A DNA stretch of 14,878 nucleotides from Brevundimonas sp. (GTDB lineage Bacteria > Pseudomonadota > Alphaproteobacteria > Caulobacterales > Caulobacteraceae): contig JAVHYH010000027.1 in assembly GCA_031119155.1 (NCBI GenBank), forward strand, positions 1-14,878, in the 5' to 3' direction. Under the pieces are notes generated by a model. It saw only the letters and a program-made list of their open reading frames with translations, was not told the DNA's origin and searched no databases. A program made the translations under genes and the position numbers. How positions within the stretch are numbered: the stretch's first letter is position 1; each line of letters starts with the position of its first letter. Positions 1 through 7,856 of this stretch are shown piece by piece.

Positions 1-2
1 CG

Positions 3-1877
<1,875 letters not shown>

Positions 1878-1886
1878 GGAGCCGGA

Positions 1887-2627
1887 TCAGGCGTTCGCGC
1901 CGCCGTCGGCGGTGAGAACCGTGCCTGTGATCACGCTCGCCGCCGGGCTGGCGAGGAAGGCGACCGCATGGGCGACCTCGGCCGGGTCGCCGAAGCGGCC
2001 CAGCGCCGTCAGGCTGCGCTGAACCTCGGCGAAGTCCCCGTTCGCGGGATTGGCTTCGGTGTCGGTCGATCCCGGATGCACCAGATTGACGGTGACGCCC
2101 TGCGGACCGAGCTCGCGCGCCAGTCCGCGGGTCAGCGACAGCAGCGCGGACTTGGACATGGCGTAGGCGGTCACGCCCGGGAAGGGGACCCGGTCGCCCA
2201 GCGCCGACCCGATGAAGATGATCCGGCCGCCGGACGACAGATGCGGGATGACGGCCCTGGACAGTACAACCGGCGCCCGGACGTTGACGTCCATCATCGC
2301 CTGCCAGGCGTCGAGGTCGATGTCCGCGATCAGGCCGTTGAGGCCGACGGCGGCGCTGTTGACGACGATGTCGATCCCGCCGAGGGCGCCGACGGCCTCG
2401 CTGACCGCGCGCTCGATGGCCTTCGGATCGGCGCTGTCGGCCTGTATGGCGACCGCCTTCCGGCCTTTCGCCTCGATCTGTGACTTCACGCCCTGGGCCC
2501 GTTTGGCGGCATTGGCGTAGGTGAAGGCGACATCGGCGCCGTTCTCGGCCAGGGCCAGGGCGATCGCCGCCCCGATCCCGCGTGAGCCGCCCGTGACGAG
2601 GGCGCGTTTTCCGTTCAGATCAATCAT
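1887..2627 (-). CDS. SDR family NAD(P)-dependent oxidoreductase
   Basis: This is a classical short-chain dehydrogenase/reductase of 246 residues, the normal length, acting as a soluble cytoplasmic NAD(P)(H)-dependent enzyme on a carbonyl or alcohol substrate. The Rossmann nucleotide-binding motif TGGSRGIG lies at residues 12-19, an NSAA version of the NNAG motif at 90-93, and the catalytic set N115, S141, Y155 and K159 is intact. It ends with the usual DGG motif near the C-terminus. A basic residue (R16) in the glycine motif hints at NADPH preference, which is inference. The overall pattern resembles FabG-like or glucose-dehydrogenase-like SDRs, but the substrate cannot be read from sequence. 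The start is supported by AGGTGA just upstream of the ATG. It converges on acs and is divergent from the mini-GNAT gene across a 246-bp gap. Confidence 0.93.
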   Translation of the reverse strand: MIDLNGKRALVTGGSRGIGAAIALALAENGADVAFTYANAAKRAQGVKSQIEAKGRKAVAIQADSADPKAIERAVSEAVGALGGIDIVVNSAAVGLNGLIADIDLDAWQAMMDVNVRAPVVLSRAVIPHLSSGGRIIFIGSALGDRVPFPGVTAYAMSKSALLSLTRGLARELGPQGVTVNLVHPGSTDTEANPANGDFAEVQRSLTALGRFGDPAEVAHAVAFLASPAASVITGTVLTADGGANA

Positions 2628-2873
2628 GGATCACCTGTTGTCCGTGGATGGGGGACCGCACGAAGGCGGCCGGGTCGGAGCGGATAAGGTTGTTCCGGAT
2701 GCGATCGTCGAGGCCCGCTTCGGGCGCCGCCGCGTCCCTGTTGGTGGAACGCTTGGGGCGGGGACAAGACGGGGTTCGTGAGGCTAGTTTGCCTGAACCG
2801 GAGCGGGCGCGGGCTCCTGCGGTCAGGGCGGCGCACGGTGCGGCCGATCCGATCCCTTCGAACCGGAGTTGCC
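2628..2873. other. Divergent intergenic region between SDR and mini-GNAT genes
   Basis: This gap must hold the promoters of both flanking genes. I found no convincing -35/-10 pair, no operator palindrome and no RNA gene. Open frames cross it on both strands, but none has a ribosome site and a recognisable product, so I do not call a gene here. The ribosome site of the GNAT gene (CCGGAG) lies at its right end and that of the SDR gene (AGGTGA on the minus strand) at its left end. Confidence 0.5.
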
Positions 2874-3179
2874 ATGTCTGAAGCCGAGATCCGCAACAAT
2901 CCCGACCAGAACCGCTACGAACTGACGATCGACGGTCAGGTGGCGGTCGTGACCTACAACCTGTCGCCGCCGAACCTGATGATCACCGAAACCCTGGTGC
3001 CGCAGGCGCTGGAAGGGCAGGGCATCGCCAACCGGCTGGCCCAGTATGTGATCGCTGACGCCAGGGCGCGGGAGCTGCTGCTGCTGCCCGTCTGTCCGTT
3101 CTTCTCGGCCTATCTGAAGAAGCATCCGGAACACGCCGAGGCCGTGCACCCGACCTATCGGGGCATTCTGGGCATCTGA
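2874..3179 (+). CDS. YjdJ-type GNAT family N-acetyltransferase (small)
   Basis: This 101-residue protein matches the small stand-alone GNAT group (YjdJ / Gcn5-related, NATD1-like), which transfers an acetyl group from acetyl-CoA to an unknown amine. An N-terminal beta-sheet section (residues about 12-40) precedes the acetyl-CoA loop EGQGIANRL at 47-55, a helix to about 66, and the family signature CPFFSAYLKKHPE at 74-86. The start is the ATG at 2874, with CCGGAG placed correctly upstream. The frame is open further upstream (ATG at 2778), but those residues are arginine-rich and unlike the family. The stop lies six bases from the end of the convergent LysR gene. The physiological substrate of this group is not established. 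Confidence 0.9.
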   Translation: MSEAEIRNNPDQNRYELTIDGQVAVVTYNLSPPNLMITETLVPQALEGQGIANRLAQYVIADARARELLLLPVCPFFSAYLKKHPEHAEAVHPTYRGILGI

Positions 3180-3185
3180 TCCGCG

Positions 3186-4088
3186 TCAGGGCGTGTGATG
3201 GGCGAGGGCGGCCAGCGCCTCGCGGTCGTTCCAGTATCTGATCAGCAGATCGGTCAGGACGCGGATCTTGCGAACCGGATGCTGGCCCGGCGCGCGCAGG
3301 ACATAGGCGCCGGCGGCGGGCGGCGGATAGTCCGGCAGCAGGGCGACCAGACGCCCGGCGGCGATATGCTCATCGATGAAGTCGTCCGGCAGGCGAGCCA
3401 GTCCGAGGCCTGCGCAGGCGGCGGAAGCCAGCGCCTGTCCGTTGTCTGCCTTGAACCGTCCCTGCGGACGGACCGTCACCATCCGGTCACCGTCCATGAA
3501 CTGCCAGGGTTCATTGGCCTGCAGCAGGGCCTCGTGACCAATGATGTCCTCGGGCGTTTCCGGCGCGCCGTGCAGGCGGATGTAGGCGGGGCTGGCGACC
3601 AGCTTTCCGGACAGCGGTCCGATCCGGCGCGCGACCAGATTGGAATCCGGCAGGTAGCCGATCCGGATGGCGCAGTCGTAGCCCTCGGCCACCAGATCGA
3701 CGAAGCGATCCGTGTAGCAGGCCTGGATGCTGAGCTGCGGATGCAGGCGCGCCATCTCGTTCAGCACGGGCGCGATGTGTGTCGGGCCGAAGGTCAGGGG
3801 CACGGAGACGCGAAGGCGCCCGCGCAACTCGCCTTCGGGCAGGATGGTCTCCTTGGCCACATCGACCTCGGTGGCGATGCGGAAAGCGAAATCCCGGAAG
3901 GCTTCCCCCGCCTCGGTCAGGACCGCGCCGCGTGTGGAGCGGGCCAGAAGCTGGATGCCGAGTTCCGCTTCGAGCCGGAACAGGCGCCGGCTGACGATGG
4001 ATTTGGCGACGCCCAGCCGTCGCGCCGCGGGGGAGACGCCGCCGGCGTCCGCCACTTCCACGAAGGTCCGAAGTTCCTCGATATCCAT
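3186..4088 (-). CDS. LysR family transcriptional regulator
   Basis: A typical 300-residue LysR-type regulator. Residues 1-60 form the winged helix-turn-helix (FVEVADAGGVSPAARRLGVA at 9-28, then KSIVSRRLFRLE, LGIQLLARSTRG and LTEAG), followed by a periplasmic-binding-protein-like effector domain from about residue 88 to the end. The LARSTRG and LTEAGEAF pattern and the long second domain resemble the AaeR/CrgA-like branch common in proteobacteria. The start at 4088 is chosen because MDIEELRTFVEVAD is the standard N-terminus and GGGGAA lies upstream. The open frame continues far upstream to base 4883 but only as antisense to the hydrolase gene. It is divergent from the hydrolase-to-KefC operon across 135 bp, so it is probably that operon's regulator. 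The effector is unknown. Confidence 0.95.
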   Translation of the reverse strand: MDIEELRTFVEVADAGGVSPAARRLGVAKSIVSRRLFRLEAELGIQLLARSTRGAVLTEAGEAFRDFAFRIATEVDVAKETILPEGELRGRLRVSVPLTFGPTHIAPVLNEMARLHPQLSIQACYTDRFVDLVAEGYDCAIRIGYLPDSNLVARRIGPLSGKLVASPAYIRLHGAPETPEDIIGHEALLQANEPWQFMDGDRMVTVRPQGRFKADNGQALASAACAGLGLARLPDDFIDEHIAAGRLVALLPDYPPPAAGAYVLRAPGQHPVRKIRVLTDLLIRYWNDREALAALAHHTP

Positions 4089-4130
4089 GCTGGCGTTCCC
4101 CGGTGAGCAACACGGCGTCGCAGGTCGAGG

Positions 4131-4159
4131 CCATACCGTATTGAAAAACGGAATGCCAA
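4131..4159 (-). promoter_or_regulatory. Candidate promoter of the LysR gene
   Basis: On the minus strand TTGGCA (4159-4154) is followed after 17 bases by GTATGG (4136-4131), or after 18 by TATGGC. The -35 match is good and the -10 match is moderate. It would leave a leader of about 35-40 bases before the LysR start. The inverted repeat at 4133-4154 lies almost entirely within this promoter, which would suit autoregulation. This is pattern matching only. Confidence 0.35.
4133..4154. promoter_or_regulatory. Inverted repeat, candidate LysR operator
   Basis: ATACCGT (4133-4139) and ACGGAAT (4148-4154) form an imperfect dyad (six of seven positions) around the AT-rich centre ATTGAAAA. It is the clearest dyad in the 135-bp gap between the LysR gene and the divergent hydrolase gene, an arrangement typical for LysR operators. 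Binding by this LysR is inferred from location and symmetry. Confidence 0.45.
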
Positions 4160-4223
4160 TCTGACCGGCCTCCGTGCCGCCCGCCCCGCCGGGTCGCGCT
4201 CCCCCAAGGACAGGAACCCCGCC

Positions 4224-4886
4224 ATGAAATTCCGCAACGGTCTCGATTCGCTGCTTCGTCCGGAAGACTCCGTCCTGGTCCTGATCGACCACCAGCCCTA
4301 CCAGCTGGCCAATCTGAACAGCCACGACCCGCAGGCTGTGGTGAACAACTCCACCGGTCTGGCCAAGCTGGCCAGGGCGTTCAAGGTGCCGACCATCCTG
4401 ACCAGCGTGATCGCGGCGCGTGGCGGCAAGATCTTCCCCCAGATCACCGATGTCTTTCCTGATCAGGAGGTTATCGACCGCACCTTCATCAACACCTGGG
4501 AAGATCAGACCGTGGTCGACGCCGTAAAGGCGACGGGCCGCAAGCAACTGATCATCGCCGGTCTCTGGACCGAAATCTGCGTCGCCATGCCGGTCATCCA
4601 CGCCCTCGGCGACGGATGGGACGTAACCGTCATCACCGACGCCTCGGGCGGTGTGTCGGTCGAGGCGCATGAGGTCGCCATCCAGCGGATGATCGCCGCC
4701 GGGGCCAATATGATGACCTGGACGGCCCTGATGGGAGAGTGGCAGCGCGACTGGGCCCGCACCGACACCGCCGCCCTGCTGTCCGACATCGCCATGGCCC
4801 ATGCGGGCGGCAGCGGCATCGCGGGATTCTGGGAACAGCAACTGCTCGACACCCCCGTCGGCGCGCTGGGCGGCGCGGCGCATTGA
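4224..4886 (+). CDS. YcaC-like isochorismatase-fold cysteine hydrolase
   Basis: A 220-residue member of the isochorismatase-like hydrolase superfamily, closest in pattern to YcaC. Members use a cysteine nucleophile on amide-like or related substrates; the YcaC substrate is not established. D22 in LIDHQPYQ and C119 in GLWTEICVAMP are two of the expected catalytic residues. At the place where many relatives carry lysine (IDRTFINTWED, 84-94) this protein has R86, which I recall is also arginine in YcaC. The C-terminal half keeps the YcaC-like ASGG and MTWTALMGEWQRDW stretches. The ATG at 4224 is preceded by AAGGACAGGA. It is the first gene after the LysR-facing control region and heads a six-gene same-strand run; the next gene starts 54 bases later. 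Confidence 0.9.
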   Translation: MKFRNGLDSLLRPEDSVLVLIDHQPYQLANLNSHDPQAVVNNSTGLAKLARAFKVPTILTSVIAARGGKIFPQITDVFPDQEVIDRTFINTWEDQTVVDAVKATGRKQLIIAGLWTEICVAMPVIHALGDGWDVTVITDASGGVSVEAHEVAIQRMIAAGANMMTWTALMGEWQRDWARTDTAALLSDIAMAHAGGSGIAGFWEQQLLDTPVGALGGAAH

Positions 4887-4940
4887 GCCTCAGCCCCCGG
4901 CGCGGGCTAACCCGGACCTATCCATTCATAGCGAGGACTC

Positions 4941-5972
4941 ATGGACATCGGCGTCGACAGCTTTGCAGCCATACTGCCTGACCCCGCGACCGGTCTGATC
5001 CCGTCGCCGACCGAGCGCATGGCCGCGCTTCTGGAGGAGATCGAGGTCGCGGACCGGGTCGGGCTGGATGTTTTCGGCATCGGCGAACATCACCGCGCCG
5101 AGTTCCTCGATTCCGCGCCGGCCATCATCCTGGCCGCGGCGGCGGCGCGCACGGAGCGCATCCGTCTGACCAGCGCGGTGACGGTGCTGAGCGCCGCCGA
5201 TCCCGTCCGGGTCTTCCAGGAGTTCGCGACGCTCGACCTGATCTCGAAGGGGCGGGCGGAGCTGGTGGTCGGGCGGGGCTCGTTCGGCGAGGCCTTCCCG
5301 CTGTTCGGTCTCGACACCCGCGCCTACGACGATCTGTTCGCCGAGAAACTGGACCTGTTCCTGACGCTGCGCGAAACGATCAACCCGTCGTGGGAGGGGC
5401 GTCATCGTCCGGCGCTGACGGGGCAGGGGGTCTATCCGCGCCCGCATCAGGCGCGCCTGCCGGTCTGGCTGGGCGTCGGCGGCACGCCGGAGTCGTTCGG
5501 CCGGGCGGGCCTGCTGGGCTTGCCGCTGATGGTGGCGATCATCGGCGGCACGTTCGAGCGGTTCGCGCCCCTGGTGAACCTTTACCGCGAGGCGGGCCGG
5601 ATGGCGGGCCATGATCCGGCGTCGCTGAAGGTCGGCGTCCACGCCATCGGCTTCGTCGGCGAGACCGACACGGCGGCCCGGGATGCCTTCTACCCCGGCT
5701 GGAAGCATCTCAATGGCACGGTCGGGCGCGAGCGGGGCTGGGCGCCGCCCAGCCGCGCGCAGTTCGACGCCATGGCCGACCCGGACGGCGCCTTCCTGAT
5801 CGGCAGCCCCGAAGCCGTCGCCGCCAAGGTTCTGCGCGCCAATGAGGTGTTCGGCGGCCTGTCCCGCATCACCTTCCAGATGAGCACGGCCTCGCTGGAA
5901 ACCGCCGCCATGAAGCGCTCGATCGAACTGCTGGGGACCGAGGTCGCCCCGGTCGTCCGCGCCGCCTCCTGA
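4941..5972 (+). CDS. LLM class flavin-dependent oxidoreductase
   Basis: A 343-residue luciferase-like monooxygenase-family (alpha/beta barrel) protein. These enzymes use FMN or F420 for oxygenation or reduction of organic substrates. Family signs are the N-terminal strand MDIGVDSFAA, GIGEHHRAEF at 46-55, RTERIRLTSAVTVLSAADPVR at about 70-90, ATLDLISKGRAELVVGRGSF at 96-115, and LPVWLGVGGTPES in the middle. The pattern resembles the subfamily with the Agrobacterium Atu2307 structure, for which no reaction is known to me. GAGGA lies just before the ATG. It is the second gene of the LysR-linked run, with pirin starting 21 bases after its stop. A reduced-flavin supplier is not encoded nearby. The substrate cannot be assigned. 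Confidence 0.92.
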   Translation: MDIGVDSFAAILPDPATGLIPSPTERMAALLEEIEVADRVGLDVFGIGEHHRAEFLDSAPAIILAAAAARTERIRLTSAVTVLSAADPVRVFQEFATLDLISKGRAELVVGRGSFGEAFPLFGLDTRAYDDLFAEKLDLFLTLRETINPSWEGRHRPALTGQGVYPRPHQARLPVWLGVGGTPESFGRAGLLGLPLMVAIIGGTFERFAPLVNLYREAGRMAGHDPASLKVGVHAIGFVGETDTAARDAFYPGWKHLNGTVGRERGWAPPSRAQFDAMADPDGAFLIGSPEAVAAKVLRANEVFGGLSRITFQMSTASLETAAMKRSIELLGTEVAPVVRAAS

Positions 5973-5993
5973 TACGAAAGAGGGACAAGAGCC

Positions 5994-6887
5994 ATGATTG
6001 AAACGATCATCGACCAGCGTCGCCGCAGCCTTGGAGGCATCCTCGAGGTCGGGCGCGTCCTGCCGGCCGCCAAGCAACTGATGGTCGGCCCCTTCATCTT
6101 CTTCGACCACATCGGGCCGATCGACATCCCGGTCGGCATTGATCGCAGCGCCGACACCCGCGCCCATCCGCACATCGGCCTGTCGACGGTCACCTATCTG
6201 TTCTCCGGCGAGATGATGCACCGGGACAGCCTCGGCTATGCGCTGCCAGTGCGTCCGCAGGAGGTCAACTGGATGACCGCCGGCAGCGGCATCACCCACA
6301 GCGAGCGGCTGGAGAAGGGACGGGCGGTGGGGGATCGGCTGCACGGCATCCAGGCCTGGGTCGCCCTGCCCAACGAATTCGAGGAGACCGCGCCGGCCTT
6401 CACACACTACGAGAGTGAGGACATGCCGTTCTGGGACGAGGTCGGCGTGCGCGGCCATCTGATCGCCGGCAGCGCCTATGGCCTGACCTCAAAGACGCAA
6501 ACCCACTCGCCGCTGTTCTATGCCCACCTCGACGTTCAGGCCGGGGCGACGGCGGAAATCCCGGGCGGCTACGGCGAGCGGGCCATCTATGTGGCGATCG
6601 GCTCGGTCGAACTGGGCGGCCAGACGCTCGGCGTCGGCCAGATGGCGGTCCTCAACGCCCAGGCCTCATCCCTCAAGGCGATCGAGCCCTCGACGGTGAT
6701 GGTGCTGGGTGGAGAGCCGGTCGGCGAGCGTTACCTGCTGTGGAATTTCGTCTCCTCGTCGCCGGAGCGGCTGCGGGCGGCGGCGGAGGACTGGAAGGCG
6801 GGGCGGATGAAGCTGCCCGACGCGGACGACGAGGAGTTCACCCCCTTCCCCGAGACGGCGCGCATCACCCCTCCGGTGGCGGCATGA
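5994..6887 (+). CDS. Pirin family protein (bicupin)
   Basis: A 297-residue pirin, the usual length, with an N-terminal cupin (about residues 20-130) and a C-terminal cupin (about 175-275). The metal ligands of pirin are present: H58 and H60 in AHPHIGL, and H102 and E104 in GSGITHSER. This predicts a single bound metal, normally iron. Some bacterial pirins have quercetin 2,3-dioxygenase activity and others bind partner proteins, so enzyme versus regulator is open. AGAGGGACAAGAG precedes the ATG. Its TGA overlaps the ATG of the next gene (ATGA), a sign of translational coupling with the OsmC pair. Confidence 0.95.
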   Translation: MIETIIDQRRRSLGGILEVGRVLPAAKQLMVGPFIFFDHIGPIDIPVGIDRSADTRAHPHIGLSTVTYLFSGEMMHRDSLGYALPVRPQEVNWMTAGSGITHSERLEKGRAVGDRLHGIQAWVALPNEFEETAPAFTHYESEDMPFWDEVGVRGHLIAGSAYGLTSKTQTHSPLFYAHLDVQAGATAEIPGGYGERAIYVAIGSVELGGQTLGVGQMAVLNAQASSLKAIEPSTVMVLGGEPVGERYLLWNFVSSSPERLRAAAEDWKAGRMKLPDADDEEFTPFPETARITPPVAA

Positions 6888-7351
6888 GCGGGGATCACGA
6901 CACCGCTGATCACGGCGTCGTCCGGGTTCATGGCAAGCCGAACCTGCTGCTCGGCAAGGCTCACGCCCATATCGGAGAGACGCCCTACGAAGTGACGATC
7001 CGGGTCGGGAAGCACGTCATCACGGCGGACGAACCCGAGGCGCTGGGCGGCAGGGACGCGGGGCCCGCGCCCTTCGGCCTGCTGGTCGCGGCGCTGGGCG
7101 CCTGCACCTCGGCGACGCTGAAGATGTATGCCGAGAAGAAGGGTTGGCCGCTCACGGCGCTGGATGTCGATCTCCGCTTCCTGCGGTCCCATCCCGAGGG
7201 CGTCCAGAGCATCGAGCGGATCCTGATGGTGGAGGGGCTCGACGACGCGCAGGCCGCCAGGCTGGCGGACTTGGCCGAGCGCACGCCGGTGACCCTCGCC
7301 ATCAAGGCGGGCGTCCCGATCAACACCCGTCTGTCCGGGAGCGAGACCTGA
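6884..7351 (+). CDS. OsmC family protein, first of a tandem pair, incomplete peroxidase site
   Basis: A 155-residue OsmC/Ohr-fold protein. The superfamily reduces organic hydroperoxides with two cysteines plus an Arg/Glu pair. Here R40 and the first cysteine C74 (AALGACTSATL) are present. The glutamate that precedes the first helix in classical OsmC is G65 (APFGLL), and the second cysteine position is T134 (AERTPVTL). A standard two-cysteine peroxidase cycle is therefore unlikely. Related sequences with TPVTL at this position exist as far as I recall, so this may be a distinct subfamily rather than decay. The start at 6884 overlaps the pirin stop; the frame is open upstream, but that part is antisense-like and glycine/arginine-rich. 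Its stop shares one base with the start of the second OsmC gene. Confidence 0.9.
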   Translation: MSGDHDTADHGVVRVHGKPNLLLGKAHAHIGETPYEVTIRVGKHVITADEPEALGGRDAGPAPFGLLVAALGACTSATLKMYAEKKGWPLTALDVDLRFLRSHPEGVQSIERILMVEGLDDAQAARLADLAERTPVTLAIKAGVPINTRLSGSET

Positions 7352-7797
7352 TGGCCGCCATCCGCGCCCACGCGACCGCCGCCGAGACCGGTGAAAGCGC
7401 CTATGCCGTTCGCCTGACCCTCGGGGCGCACGAGATCACCGGCGACGAGGCGGTCGAGGTCGGCGGCGGCGGCTTGGGGCCCGCGCCGTTCGAGATGCTG
7501 GCCGGCGCCCTGGCGGAATGCACGGCCATGACCATGCGCTGGTACGCGCGCCAGCAGAACCTGGCGGTCGAAAGCATTGTCGTGTCCGTGGATTACTCGA
7601 AGAAGCTGCTGGCCGGTGCGAGCGCGCCTGTCGATGTGTTCGAGAAGACCATCGCCATCCGCGGCGTCGATCTGACCGACGAGCAGCGTACCCGCCTGCT
7701 CAACGTCGCGGCCAAATGTCCGGTGCAGCGCACGCTTGAGGGCACGCCGACCATCACCACCCTGGTCGGCCCGTTGCCGGAACAGCCGACCGCCTGA
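7351..7797 (+). CDS. OsmC family protein, second of a tandem pair, complete Cys pair
   Basis: A 148-residue OsmC/Ohr-fold protein with a full set of catalytic candidates: R21, E48 (APFEML), C57 (ALAECTAMTM) and C123 (AAKCPVQRTL). This fits a thiol-dependent hydroperoxide reductase. The reductant (lipoyl protein, glutathione or other) is not visible. The ATG at 7351 overlaps the TGA of the preceding paralogue (TGATG), so the two are almost surely co-translated. The two proteins share the AHEIT/KHVIT and GPAPF blocks but are clearly diverged, so the duplication is old. The KefC-type antiporter gene follows after 59 bases. Confidence 0.93.
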   Translation: MAAIRAHATAAETGESAYAVRLTLGAHEITGDEAVEVGGGGLGPAPFEMLAGALAECTAMTMRWYARQQNLAVESIVVSVDYSKKLLAGASAPVDVFEKTIAIRGVDLTDEQRTRLLNVAAKCPVQRTLEGTPTITTLVGPLPEQPTA

Positions 7798-7856
7798 TCC
7801 GGCCTGCCTGCGGCGAAGCCGACCCCGATCCCCTGAACTGACTGAGAGACGAACGA

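Noticed and set aside
2626..2781. Short coding frame in the SDR/GNAT gap (MDHLLSVDGG...)
   Set aside because: No ribosome site and no recognisable product, and other frames are equally open there, so chance is the better explanation.
3186..4883. A 565-codon minus-strand open frame that includes LysR
   Set aside because: The N-terminal 265 codons are antisense to the hydrolase gene and resemble no protein. The LysR domain begins cleanly at 4088 with its own ribosome site.
4887..4940. Terminator between the hydrolase and LLM genes
   Set aside because: AGCCC/GGGCT can pair over a short loop, but the stem is weak and no T run follows; the genes look co-transcribed.
4926..6458. A 510-codon minus-strand open frame over the LLM and pirin genes
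   Set aside because: It is a GC-rich antisense shadow (Arg/Gly/Asp/His-rich, no domain) of two well-recognised genes.
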